A program made the translations under genes and the position numbers. 64,000 nucleotides of DNA, taken from NCBI RefSeq assembly GCF_000169335.1, contig NZ_AAXW01000006.1:110186-174185 (forward strand), written 5' to 3'. A model generated the notes under the pieces. The model was not told the origin of the DNA. It saw only the letters and a list, made by a program, of their open reading frames with translations, and searched no databases. The stretch is from Crocosphaera chwakensis CCY0110. Its GTDB lineage: Bacteria > Cyanobacteriota > Cyanobacteriia > Cyanobacteriales > Microcystaceae. This document shows positions 1 to 9,371 of the stretch, piece after piece (positions within the stretch are counted from its first letter, which is position 1; each line of letters starts with the position of its first letter).

Positions 1-1
1 C

Positions 2-1822
2 GCAGATATGATGTATTCTCTAAGAGATATTGCTGCTATTTTTCAAGGGAAACAACCAACACAAGAGATTGAAACATTACTGACACAATGTGCAACAGAA
101 GGAAGATTATTTGGTGCTTGGTCTTTATTTGATAGTTTAGCTGAACATCTATCAGGAAAAATAAAAATCCGTTTAGGAGAAAAAATACGCAAACCCACGG
201 CTAATAAATACGAAAAAAGTTATGAAAGATATCGTGAAATCTTTAAACGGATACAAGATAAGATCAGCGATCCTAGTTTAGTCGGATTAGAGAATAAAGA
301 TAGCAAAATTGTCACTAAATTAACTTACATAGCAGGGATTTTATTAAATACACCATCGTCAAAAATTCCTCATCCTAAATGCGTTGAATTTATCAAAGAA
401 ACGAAATGGGATACAGAACTCAATAAATTAGAATCCGACGAAGAAAAATTTATTAATAATTTAGCAATGTTATTACAATTGTCTATTTATGCTGCTCAAG
501 GGTTAGGAGCATTAGGTAAACATATTTCAACTAGAAAATTATCTAATAGCGAACTTCAATCTAATTTACCTTTGATTCCACCCGTTGATTTTGAAAAGTT
601 GTTACCTGCCTCTCCCGTTGGTGCAGTCACTAGCGCACAATATCAAGATGGACATCTTAAAATACATAGAGGTATTTGTATAGGGCGATCGCTTTTGAGT
701 CAATGGCAAGAAATTTTTACGGTTGATGGGTTAACACCATCTCATTTATTAGTCACTTCAGCTACCAGTTACTCAGGAAAAGAAAAACAATCCTATGGGT
801 TTCATGTTCAACAAAAACCCAGTTTACTAATAGAAACACCAAAAGAAAAAATTGAAAAAGTTACCCAAAAAAGTGAATTTTTCTTTTGTCCTGTAGTCGA
901 TAATAGTAATATTCCTGTGAGGATATCTGGTTTCTATGGAGAGCAACGTCACGACAATATAGGAAAGATGGTATCTGGTTTATGTCGTTCCTTTACCCAA
1001 GGTGAACCTTTAATTGATCGATTTCAAACCTATTTAAAAGATAAAATAGGAGAAGACCGAAAAAATATCCTATTAATTACTAATAGTTACGCTGAAGCCA
1101 AAACCTTCTATACTTGCTTAAAACCACCCTATCAAGAAAAAGCGTCTTTTGTGGTTCGAGATGGAGACAGTGTTTTATGGTCCCCTGATATCAATGTTCC
1201 TCGTTCTAAAATGACAGAATTTCCCAGTCAAGGAAAAGAACTATTAATTGCTCCTATTGGTGCTATTTCTCGCGCGGTTAACCTCATGCACCCAGATAAT
1301 AAAGAAGAGCCTTATTTTGGTGGTATGGTGATATTAGTAAGACAACATCCTCGTCCCGATGATAATCAAATTATTATCAGTGCAGTGAACAAAAACGCCG
1401 TTGATAATATGGGTTCTAAACCTGTCACTACCATTCAAAGAGAAGCGAGAAATACAAGAGATGTATTCTTAGCTGTTCCGCAAATTTTCTCTAACCTACC
1501 AGACGAAATACAAGGGGTTGCGATGAGAAATCCGCTTGTTTGGACGTTAGCAGTAAATTTAACTCAATTAATTGGTCGTAGCACCCGTGGGGGACGAAAT
1601 ACGGTAGTTTGATTTACAGATGCTGCATTTATGCCACAAACTGCACAAGGTAAGGGTGACAGTGAAACAGAAAAAACATCTCTGTTGTTAGCCGTTCGTC
1701 AACTTTTGGGGAATGCTATTAAAGAAGGGGGTTCATCTGGACGTTTAATTGAAACGTTATATGGGCCAGTTTATTATCCTTTGACCCGTTTAACTCACTT
1801 TATTAGTGAAGTCCCTCTGTAA
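2..1822 (+). pseudogene. pPIWI-RE-associated DinG-like helicase, 3' part, in-frame TGA
   Basis: The reading frame is open from the left edge, so the 5' part with Walker A and B lies outside the window. The visible part holds a helicase second domain: LLVTSATSYSG (motif III-like), LLITNSYAEAKTF, LLIAPIGAISRAVNLMHPD, and a motif VI-like TQLIGRSTRGGRNTVV. Directly after this a TGA stops the frame at 1610-1612. The same frame then continues as FTDAAFMPQTAQ for another 70 codons to the TAA at 1820-1822, and that tail looks like the normal end of the protein. The gene sits 57 bp upstream of the pPIWI-RE gene. Helicases of this type are a known partner in pPIWI-RE cassettes. I infer one gene interrupted by a nonsense mutation, a sequencing error, or readthrough. 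Function in nucleic-acid defence is inference from context. Confidence 0.72.
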
Positions 1823-1839
1823 GGTGGGCATTGCCCACC
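1823..1839. repeat. Short palindrome GGTGGGCA-T-TGCCCACC
   Basis: A perfect 8-bp inverted repeat with a one-base centre lies just after the helicase stop. Related arms (TGGGCAA/TTGCCCA) recur at 36567-36622 and 56561-56619, each time in an intergenic space. It may act as a hairpin between helicase and pPIWI-RE genes, but no T-run follows. Confidence 0.6.
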
Positions 1840-1879
1840 CTACCACATCATTTATCTATCTAGCAATTATTTTCAGATC

Positions 1880-4528
1880 ATGGCACCAAGATACAACTAT
1901 TTTCAACCCATTTATTTTGAATATGATGAAACATTGATTAAAGATATTACGGGTTATGTTATGGCATTTCCTAATCTAGAAAAATTTAAACTACATTATG
2001 AGGGAGAACATAAAAATGCACCAACTGACTCTTTATTAGATACGTTACGCTTATTATTACCTCAAATTAGAGTAATTAATAAGCTTACAAGATTTAATAA
2101 GATTACTAAAGAGTATGAATCTAACCCCGAAGCTTTTTTAGCTGATGAACCTATTGATCCTAAAGTTTTAGAGTTAATATTTAGAAAATGGGTTGAAGTT
2201 TGGTATCCAGAATCAAGTCATGACAAAGTTAAAGAATTATGTACACTAGAACAATTTGAATGGAAAAAAAGAACCCCAGAACAGTTAGAATGGTGGTCAC
2301 CAGCTTGGGCGATGGGTAAACTATTAAGTGAACAAGAATATGAATTAGGAGATAATAAAGTTAAGTTACTATTTAGTCCTAGTAGAAAAAGTAATACAGT
2401 TGAGTTAGTTTCCTGGCCACCGTTGACCACTCCACGTCAATATAAAGCTTCCATTGGTGTTGTTATTTCTACCCAAAGCGATCTAAATCATAAAAGAATC
2501 AATATTCATTTTAAAATGAAACGTTGGGTTGTAAAACGAGGGGATCAAGACGAAATTGGTTTACAAAGAAATACCACTCATTGCTATATTCGTAAGCTAA
2601 AATCTTGGTCAAGAGAATTGAATTTTATTGAGCCTAATGCGTTTACATTTTTAGAGGCGAAAAACTTTGAAAAAGAAGGCTCAGAAGATAAGAAAAAGGA
2701 ATTTGAACGTCGCTGGAAAGATAAAAAAATACGAGCAATATTAGACAAATTAGGGGTAAACATTCCTGATATTGAAGATGTACTTTTAAAACCTCTAAAC
2801 TATTTTGAAAGTGATGATCTAGATATTTTAGTTCCTGCTAGAGCATCACAAAAAGTCGGAGTCGGAACAGGCGTTCCTATTTCTGATATCAGAAGATTAC
2901 TAAAACAAATTACTAACTTTTTACCAAAGAGTGTAAACTTAAGTCAACCTTGGCAAAAAATATCTAAAATTGAAAATAATGAGATTATTAAACAGCAGTT
3001 TAAACAAGCTTCTGAATTAATTAAAGAACAATTTTGTGAACAACCTAAAATCCAAAAACCTTCTAAAGATAAGTTACCTGGAATAACCGAAACTTTAAAA
3101 GATTTCTTACAACAAAGAGCTAATAATATAACAGTTTATGTTTCTACTGCGACTAATTCCAAAACAAAAGATGCTATTAAAAAAGTTGCTGATCATTATT
3201 TTGGAGATAGTTTAAATTTAAAATTTATTGCTTGGGAAAGTATAGCTGATCCAATAGAATATAAAACATCGAAAAAAGATAAAAATAAAAAGATTCCTCA
3301 ATTACAACATCTCAAAGCATTCGCTGATAAGTATAAACAAGATTTTTCTACACCGATCATAGTTGAAATATTAGATCAAGATCATCCATCATATAAAGGT
3401 AATGCTGATCCAAAATCTTATATTAAATCACTATTACCAAAATATAATTTAATTCCTCAATGTATCGTATCTTATGAACAATGTACCGATAACAAGAAAA
3501 AAGAAGAATTAGAAAAAAGTTTATTTAATCGTGCTTTTCAATCAATTTTAGATGCAATAATGCCTTTTGAGCAAAACTATCCGTTATCTACTGCTGAAGA
3601 TAATAATGTTTATGCAGGATTTCATATAATTTCTCGAAATAAAGCAACATCGAATAAAGCATTTAATGAACCCGTATTAGTTGTTATTTATAAAAATGAG
3701 ATTAAGGTTTTATTAGTAGCAAGAGATCCAAAATTTAAGTCATTTACTGAAGCAATTAATTATTTAGCCAACAATAATAATGACAATAATAATATGCAGC
3801 CTAACGTCATTATAAATAAGATGTTAGACGAACTTACTCTTAACTATTCAAATGCTGAGAATATTTATCTCTATGCTCATGCACAAAATTCTAGAAGATA
3901 TTGGCCATGGTTACAAGATACATATTTCAACTCTAGTAAGTCACCAACTAAGAAAATTACTATTATTCGTATTCGAGATTTAATAAATAATGAAGTTGCA
4001 TCGGGATATGGACTACCCATAGAAAATGAAGATTTTTCAGAAGAATTTGACCCAGAAATAGCTTCTTATGCAAATGGAATTTTTATGCCACTCAATTCTA
4101 ACCCTGGAGAAATACCATTGATAGGATTAACATTACATCAAACTGTATTAAGTATTGCTCAAAAACCACAAACATTAAGTAACCAACCCAAAAATAAAAG
4201 TAGAGTTGAACCTTGGACATCACAAGGATATGAAAAAGAAGAAAACGAAAAAGGAGAAAAAGTTTATAAACTTGATACCGAAACTGGAAAACGCATTAAG
4301 ACTAATGTTACTCGTGATCCAGACTCTTATAAAGATTGGAAAATGCCTCAACCCCGTGCTCATAATATATTAGCTACACCATCCCCGAACAAGTTTATCT
4401 TACATCACAAAATTGCTCATGAGTTGCGATCGCGTCATTGGTGGAGTGCAGACGAATGCAAATATCCTTTACCTCTATCTTTGGCAGAGAAACTTAAAGA
4501 ATGGTGTTTCAGTGACTCAGTTGAGTAA
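1880..4528 (+). CDS. pPIWI-RE family protein (prokaryotic Argonaute-related)
   Basis: This 882-residue protein shows the C-terminal RNase H-fold signatures of the pPIWI-RE family: a segment with IYLYAHAQNSRRYWPWLQD at about 660-678, followed by KKITIIRIRDL and a VASGYGLP element at about 695-712, then TVLSIAQKPQTLS at about 754-766 with a downstream SR. It ends with HHKIAHELRSRHWW and YPLPLSLAEKLKEW, where family members carry the conserved Glu and the LPLPLHLA-type tail. The N-terminal 400 residues match the expected pPIWI-RE module region only by position. The family was described as RNA- or DNA-guided conflict machinery encoded with a DinG-like helicase and a REase-fold protein. The helicase is directly upstream here; no REase gene is in the window and it may lie left of it. 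Length is in the family range. Guide type and activity are unknown. Confidence 0.85.
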   Translation: MAPRYNYFQPIYFEYDETLIKDITGYVMAFPNLEKFKLHYEGEHKNAPTDSLLDTLRLLLPQIRVINKLTRFNKITKEYESNPEAFLADEPIDPKVLELIFRKWVEVWYPESSHDKVKELCTLEQFEWKKRTPEQLEWWSPAWAMGKLLSEQEYELGDNKVKLLFSPSRKSNTVELVSWPPLTTPRQYKASIGVVISTQSDLNHKRINIHFKMKRWVVKRGDQDEIGLQRNTTHCYIRKLKSWSRELNFIEPNAFTFLEAKNFEKEGSEDKKKEFERRWKDKKIRAILDKLGVNIPDIEDVLLKPLNYFESDDLDILVPARASQKVGVGTGVPISDIRRLLKQITNFLPKSVNLSQPWQKISKIENNEIIKQQFKQASELIKEQFCEQPKIQKPSKDKLPGITETLKDFLQQRANNITVYVSTATNSKTKDAIKKVADHYFGDSLNLKFIAWESIADPIEYKTSKKDKNKKIPQLQHLKAFADKYKQDFSTPIIVEILDQDHPSYKGNADPKSYIKSLLPKYNLIPQCIVSYEQCTDNKKKEELEKSLFNRAFQSILDAIMPFEQNYPLSTAEDNNVYAGFHIISRNKATSNKAFNEPVLVVIYKNEIKVLLVARDPKFKSFTEAINYLANNNNDNNNMQPNVIINKMLDELTLNYSNAENIYLYAHAQNSRRYWPWLQDTYFNSSKSPTKKITIIRIRDLINNEVASGYGLPIENEDFSEEFDPEIASYANGIFMPLNSNPGEIPLIGLTLHQTVLSIAQKPQTLSNQPKNKSRVEPWTSQGYEKEENEKGEKVYKLDTETGKRIKTNVTRDPDSYKDWKMPQPRAHNILATPSPNKFILHHKIAHELRSRHWWSADECKYPLPLSLAEKLKEWCFSDSVE

Positions 4529-4612
4529 AACTCTTAACGATGGTTTAGGATGAAAGGGTGAAATGGTAACATCCACCCCACCCCTTAATAATTAATGTCA
4601 AAGTTTCTCTAC

Positions 4613-5437
4613 TTATTCAGCGGGTAAAATCACCTTATCAATCACGTGAATAACGCCGTTACTGGTCATGATGTCGGCTTTAACGACTGTTGCATCATCC
4701 ACCATCACCGCTTCCCCTAAGTCAACTTCAAGATCACTACCTTGAACGGTTTTAACTTTACCTGCTTCGAGGTCAGTAGAAGTAACCATCCCAGGAACAA
4801 CATGGTAAGTTAAAATAGCGGTTAACTTATCCTTGTTTTCAGGTTTCAGTAATTCTTCGAGGGTGTCTTCCCCTAACGCTGCAAAAGCTTCGTCAGTGGG
4901 AGCAAATACTGTAAATTCTTGTTCCCCAGATAAGGTTTCAGCTAACCCGGCCGCTTGAACAGCAGCCACTAAGGTATTAAACTCTCCAGCGGCCATGGCG
5001 GTTTCCACCAAGTTCATCTCAGCGGTATCGCCTTCTTTTTCCATGGACATTTCTTCATCATCCATGTTGGTTTCCTTGTTTTCAATGGGAGCGGACATTT
5101 CGTCGTCATCCATGTCCGTTTCTTTTTCCATCATGGTTTCAGACATTTCATCGTCTTCTTCTTTGTCCATGACTTCTGTTTCGAGCTGAACTTCTTCTTC
5201 CGTGTCTTCAATGGGAGCGGACATTTCGTCGTCAGTCATGTCTGTTTCTCTTTCCATCATGGTTTCAGACATCTCATCGTCTTCTTCTTTATCCATGACT
5301 TCCGTTTCAGTCTGGGACTCTTCTACTTCCATTTTCTCTGCAACTGCTGGAGAAACAGAGACACCAAGAGCTAGAAGTACCCCTAAGAAGACCGCAAAGG
5401 ATTTTAATCCTTTTGTTAAATTCAATTGCTTAATCAT
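4613..5437 (-). CDS. Secreted fasciclin (FAS1) domain protein with acidic Met-rich repeats
   Basis: The 274-residue product starts with a signal peptide (KQLNLTKGLKSFAVFLGVLLAL, cleavage expected after the AVAE region). Residues about 35-145 are very acidic and Met-rich and contain two copies of a 42-residue unit (DEMSETMME, ETDMxDDEMSAPIE). The C-terminal half is one FAS1 domain: FNTLVAAVQAAG, FTVFAPTDEAF, LTAILTYHVVPG, NGVIHVIDKVILP. FAS1 domains mediate adhesion or protein contacts at the cell surface or in the periplasm. The acidic, Met-rich spacer could bind cations or metals, which is speculation. It is transcribed toward the pPIWI-RE gene and has no obvious operon partner. Confidence 0.88.
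   Translation of the reverse strand: MIKQLNLTKGLKSFAVFLGVLLALGVSVSPAVAEKMEVEESQTETEVMDKEEDDEMSETMMERETDMTDDEMSAPIEDTEEEVQLETEVMDKEEDDEMSETMMEKETDMDDDEMSAPIENKETNMDDEEMSMEKEGDTAEMNLVETAMAAGEFNTLVAAVQAAGLAETLSGEQEFTVFAPTDEAFAALGEDTLEELLKPENKDKLTAILTYHVVPGMVTSTDLEAGKVKTVQGSDLEVDLGEAVMVDDATVVKADIMTSNGVIHVIDKVILPAE
5083..5308 (-). repeat. 126-bp tandem duplication in the fasciclin gene
   Basis: The block CAATGGGAGCGGACATTTCG at 5083 recurs at 5209, exactly 126 bp (42 codons) later, and the following sequence is close to identical. The copies encode the acidic spacer of the FAS1 protein. The period is a multiple of three, so copy number can change without breaking the frame. Confidence 0.85.
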
Positions 5438-5598
5438 AGTTTTCCTTATGTTAAATTTTAGTATCAGGACAACTATTAATTAAGTTGACAAAAAAAAGTT
5501 AAGATTCAGATAAATCGGGAACTTTTATAGTATTGAGAATTAGTAACAATAAGGAAATCTTTATGCAGCAACTAAGAAGATAATTTTCAAGTTTTTAT

Positions 5599-5898
5599 TT
5601 AAGACTCAGAGGCTGTCGTGGCCTTTTCTGTCTCCCGTTTAACGCGACGAATGGGTAAATTAGCGATTAATGCAGTCATCCGTTGATCGCTTTCTAGAGA
5701 AAATTCCATTTCATCGGGATCAATATCGACGTAACGGTTAACCACTGCTAAGATTTCTGTACGCATGGCCTCGATCATTTCAGGGTTTAAGCCGGCGCGA
5801 TCGTGAGCAATAATGAATTTAAGACGGTGTTTTGCGTCCTCACCACTTTTGGTTTGACTTTTCCAGGGAAATATTTTTTCGAGAAGCTCAAGAATCAT
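5599..5898 (-). CDS. minE: Cell division topological specificity factor MinE
   Basis: MinE drives MinD off the membrane and sets the pole-to-pole oscillation that leaves midcell free for FtsZ. The 99-residue product has the anti-MinCD region (AKHRLKFIIAHDRAGLNPEMIEAMRTEIL, here in a cyanobacterial form) at about 22-50 and the topological specificity domain after it (YVDIDPDEMEFSLES). An N-terminal amphipathic start (MILELLEKIFPW) fits membrane contact. It is the last gene of minC-minD-minE, 26 bp after minD, and is surely co-transcribed. Confidence 0.96.
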   Translation of the reverse strand: MILELLEKIFPWKSQTKSGEDAKHRLKFIIAHDRAGLNPEMIEAMRTEILAVVNRYVDIDPDEMEFSLESDQRMTALIANLPIRRVKRETEKATTASES

Positions 5899-5924
5899 GG
5901 TTTTATGGGATCAATTAAGAGGGT

Positions 5925-6722
5925 TTACTTTCTGAAAATACTAAGAAGACGAGTGATGAGATTATCATCAGCAGCCATAAAATCAAGGAAAGGAATTTCT
6001 TTTCCGTTTAATCGTTGGGCAATATTAGTAAAGGCTAAACCTGGAATAGAAGGGGTTTCTTCTAAAACCAACGGTTCCCCTTTATTAGTAGAAATAATAA
6101 TCCTTTCATCATCTGGGACAATTCCTAATAAGGGAATCACTAACAAATCTAAAATATCTTCTACCCCAATCATTTGATTGAGTTGGATCATTTTGGGTTT
6201 GATGCGATTAACAATAAGGTGAATTTTCTTAATATCTTCGCTTTCTAACAATCCCACAACTCTATCAGCGTCACGTACAGCTGCCATTTCGGGGGTGGTA
6301 ACAATAATCGCTTCTTGTGCTGGGCAAATAGCGTTACGAAATCCCATTTCAATACCAGCCGGACTATCAATAAAGATGAAATCAAATTGTTTATCTAAGT
6401 ATGCCACCAGTTTTTTCATATCATCAGGACTAATGGCTTCTTTGGTGCGATTTTGGGCGGCCGGTAATAGCATTAAATTAGGCTGACGTTTATCTTTAAC
6501 CAAGGCTTTATCAATGGAACATTCCCCAGATAAAACATCAATGGCGGTATAAACCACTCGTTGTTCAAGCCCTAGAAGTAAATCTAAATTTCTTAAACCG
6601 AAATCTGCATCCACTAAAGCAATTTTATACCCTAATCGAGCGATCGCTGATCCTAAATTAGCGGTAATAGTGGTTTTGCCTACGCCCCCTTTTCCAGAGG
6701 TAATTACAATAACACGACTCAT
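5925..6722 (-). CDS. minD: Septum site-determining ATPase MinD
   Basis: This 265-residue ParA-like ATPase has the deviant Walker A GKGGVGKTT at residues 10-18, a Walker A' aspartate in LVDADFGLRNLDLLLG, and FIFIDSPAGIE as Walker B. The C-terminus (FMAADDNLITRLLSIFRK) is the amphipathic membrane-targeting helix. MinD recruits MinC to the membrane and is released by MinE. It lies 39 bp after minC and 26 bp before minE, in the order usual for the locus. Confidence 0.97.
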   Translation of the reverse strand: MSRVIVITSGKGGVGKTTITANLGSAIARLGYKIALVDADFGLRNLDLLLGLEQRVVYTAIDVLSGECSIDKALVKDKRQPNLMLLPAAQNRTKEAISPDDMKKLVAYLDKQFDFIFIDSPAGIEMGFRNAICPAQEAIIVTTPEMAAVRDADRVVGLLESEDIKKIHLIVNRIKPKMIQLNQMIGVEDILDLLVIPLLGIVPDDERIIISTNKGEPLVLEETPSIPGLAFTNIAQRLNGKEIPFLDFMAADDNLITRLLSIFRK

Positions 6723-6761
6723 AATGTAAAGCTCAATTATCCAATAGTCTTGAATTAATTA

Positions 6762-7580
6762 TTATGCAGGATTTGGAGTGTTTTTTTGAGTCCATCCCTT
6801 TTCCTTGGCCGTAAAAGTGTGGGTTTTATTAAAATTGAGGGCAGACTTTAGTCTAATACCTTCAGTTGTTAAATAAGCTACTTCTGGTTCAAATACTTCT
6901 GGACTGTCCCCAGGGGGTCGCGCTACAGCTTCTCCAATGCGTAACTGGGTTGGCTGCATTCGCAACGCCATAATACAACATTCTGGATTCCCTTTTGCCC
7001 CTGCGTGGGCAATACCTCGTAAATGTCCCCATATAATAATATCCCCATCAGCGATCACTTCTCCCCCTGGATTAACATCTCCTTGAATAATAATAGTTCC
7101 TGGATGACGAATAGCAACCCCAGAACGAACGGTTGTTTTAACATACAAAGGTTCGTTAAGATTGGTTTGACTTGACATCTCTATGGGAAAGAGTTCTCGT
7201 TTGGGGGTTTCTTGTTCAACAGAATAGCCAGCTGTCGCTGCAGTAATAGCGGTTTGACGGCGGGTGGTAAAAACACGAGTTAGCTTTAATTCTGCTGCGT
7301 CTAACGCTTCACCAATATTGTGAAATTGTCGACTATCAAGTAAACGGTTTTCCACTAATAAATGAACAGGAGTTCCTGGAGTCCAGGTTCCTTTGTGATG
7401 GGTTAAACAGTATTTTAAGTCTTGTAATAATTCTATCCAGTCTTTGTTTGCTTCTTTAGGTTCAGTGTCTGGCAAAATTAATAATAGTTTTTTTCCTGCT
7501 CTTTTTAGGTGGACTTGGGAATAGGGTTTAGAGGGATTGGCCTTACCATTAGGTAAAGAGGTGGTTGACTCACGACTCAT
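6762..7580 (-). CDS. minC: Septum site-determining protein MinC
   Basis: MinC inhibits FtsZ polymerisation away from midcell. The 272-residue protein has a variable N-terminal half with a MinC N-domain (KKLLLILPDTEP to about 115) and a typical C-terminal beta-helix domain: VAIRHPGTIIIQGDVNPGGEVIADGDI, WGHLRGIAHAGAKGN, IMALRMQPTQLRIG. The cyanobacterial extra N-terminal and C-terminal tails are present. It is the first gene of minCDE; its promoter should lie in 7581-7762. Confidence 0.95.
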   Translation of the reverse strand: MSRESTTSLPNGKANPSKPYSQVHLKRAGKKLLLILPDTEPKEANKDWIELLQDLKYCLTHHKGTWTPGTPVHLLVENRLLDSRQFHNIGEALDAAELKLTRVFTTRRQTAITAATAGYSVEQETPKRELFPIEMSSQTNLNEPLYVKTTVRSGVAIRHPGTIIIQGDVNPGGEVIADGDIIIWGHLRGIAHAGAKGNPECCIMALRMQPTQLRIGEAVARPPGDSPEVFEPEVAYLTTEGIRLKSALNFNKTHTFTAKEKGWTQKNTPNPA

Positions 7581-7762
7581 AGACTTAAATCTTTAGACAA
7601 TCTAAACGTTAAGCTTAACATTATTAGCAAAAAACCGGCGACATTGAAGCAAAGTTACTGGTTACTCACTCTGTTCCGATGCTATCGTGGAGAATTCATT
7701 TTTATAATGGGGATTTATTCATCAAAATTTCCTTCTAGCTTAATCTCTTAAAATACCAAATA

Positions 7763-8389
7763 TTATTTGAGTTTAATTTTAAAAAAGGTTCCAAATCCTA
7801 TGGCAATTGCTGTCCCAAGTAACGTTAAAGGTTCTGGGACAATATGATGGTTAGATGGGGAAGACTTTTTCAGCATTGCTGTCCATTTTCCGTTAAGAGA
7901 ATTATCAACATCAAAATTTAACACTTGCTTCCAAGTCCCACTATTTTCGCCACTTTGTCCCTCAATAGATAAAAAATTCCTGTTGGAAAATTGATTGCCA
8001 AAAAACCATTGCTTATCTACAAATATATCAGGTCCATTAGGAATTGCACCTAAAACGCTGTTTGAGTTTTCATCCCACCAAAGCTGTCCTGATCGATCAT
8101 TAAATCTCCACTCAGTTCCTAATATATTTGCAGAAAAACTAATTAATTCAGTTTTAACATCACGACCATTAAATTGATCGCATGAGTCACCAAAAGCTGC
8201 TGTTTGAATACAAGTAATTGTGTCAGCATCATAAGTAAATTCACCAGAACCAATTTGATTATCTGAGTTATCAAAAAATTTCATATTATATCCTATAATT
8301 GCAGCAAATGAAGGATTAATGTTAACGATTCCTCCAATTAAGCTGATAACCGTAGTGGTTGCTAAAATTTTATCTACTAGAAAGTTCAT
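7763..8389 (-). CDS. PEP-CTERM sorted secreted protein
   Basis: The 208-residue protein begins with a hydrophobic signal segment (ILATTTVISLIGGIVNINPSFAA) and ends with VPEPLTLLGTAIAIGFGTFFKIKLK, a PEP motif, a membrane helix and a basic tail. That is the PEP-CTERM signal processed by exosortase in the cell envelope. The middle has no recognised domain; CIQTAAFGDSCDQF could hold one disulfide. Many such proteins go to the extracellular matrix. No exosortase gene is in the window. It stands alone between minC and trmH. Confidence 0.85.
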   Translation of the reverse strand: MNFLVDKILATTTVISLIGGIVNINPSFAAIIGYNMKFFDNSDNQIGSGEFTYDADTITCIQTAAFGDSCDQFNGRDVKTELISFSANILGTEWRFNDRSGQLWWDENSNSVLGAIPNGPDIFVDKQWFFGNQFSNRNFLSIEGQSGENSGTWKQVLNFDVDNSLNGKWTAMLKKSSPSNHHIVPEPLTLLGTAIAIGFGTFFKIKLK

Positions 8390-8499
8390 GTTAAACGCTT
8401 AATAAAATTTGATTAATGATCAATTTAACCTACGTATATACCGATCGTCATCCCCTTAATAAAATTTCTTAGAGTTAACCTTGAATTAGTTTTTACTCA

Positions 8500-9162
8500 T
8501 CACGAATTTTTCGGAAGAATTACTCCATTTTTTCCTAAAGATGGATAATTTTCTCCTTTTTTTTGATAGATTGTGGCTAGGGCTGGATAGCTCCATTCAA
8601 ATAAGATTTTATGATACCTATCCAAATCTAATCTGCTTGTATCATACATTTTTTGTGCTAGTCTCTGGCGTTGTGCCTCAAATAAAATAACTGCAGCAGC
8701 AACGGAAACATTCAAAGATTGTACCATTCCTAACATGGGGACGATGATATGTCCATCCACTAAGTTCGCTGCTTCTTCACTCACTCCCCATTTTTCTGCT
8801 CCTAATAAAATAGCTGTAGGTTGAGTATAATCAATCTCTCGATAGTCTAAAGATTGATCGGTAAAATGGGCAGCATATATATTGAAATTTTGGCGTTTTA
8901 AATGGTTTATACCTGTTTTAATATTGGGGTGACTATGGAGAAAGACCCACTTATCACTCCCTTGCGAAACTTGCGAAAACGTAGGAAATTCATCGGTTGT
9001 ATTAATACAATGAACATCTAATATTCCCACAGCATCGCAAGTGCGGATAATGGCTGATAAGTTATGAGGTTTATGAACATCCTCGGTTAAAATAGTTAAG
9101 TCTGGTTGTCTTTTTTCAAGAACTTGTCTGATACGATGATAACGTCGAGGAAGCAGATTCAT
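8500..9162 (-). CDS. trmH: tRNA (guanosine-2'-O-)-methyltransferase, SpoU family
   Basis: TrmH methylates the 2'-O of G18 in the tRNA D-loop using SAM. All three SpoU motifs are visible in this 220-residue protein: NLSAIIRTCDAVGI (motif 1, catalytic Arg), AILLGAEKWGVSEEA (motif 2) and IPMLGMVQSLNVSVAAAVILFEA (motif 3), forming the knotted SAM site. The N-terminus (MNLLPRRYHRIRQVLEKRQPDLTIL) and the C-terminal tail after motif 3 fit TrmH rather than TrmL. No neighbour is linked in function. Confidence 0.92.
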   Translation of the reverse strand: MNLLPRRYHRIRQVLEKRQPDLTILTEDVHKPHNLSAIIRTCDAVGILDVHCINTTDEFPTFSQVSQGSDKWVFLHSHPNIKTGINHLKRQNFNIYAAHFTDQSLDYREIDYTQPTAILLGAEKWGVSEEAANLVDGHIIVPMLGMVQSLNVSVAAAVILFEAQRQRLAQKMYDTSRLDLDRYHKILFEWSYPALATIYQKKGENYPSLGKNGVILPKNS

Positions 9163-9371
9163 GAAGTCAAAAGCTAGTAAAATTTAGAATTTTTTTGCAA
9201 GGATAATTTATACCCTAATCCAAAAATGAATAATATTTATTCATATCAAGATAATTATATCATGACACTATTCCCTATCTTCTAAAATAAGATTAAAAAA
9301 TTGATAATCAATAAACTAAATTACTAGATTAGCTATTGATGATAAAATAAAGAAAACGAGATAATAAAAAT

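Noticed and set aside
4995..5483. Ser/Met-rich frames on the plus strand of the fasciclin gene
   Set aside because: Antisense shadows of the acidic repeat.
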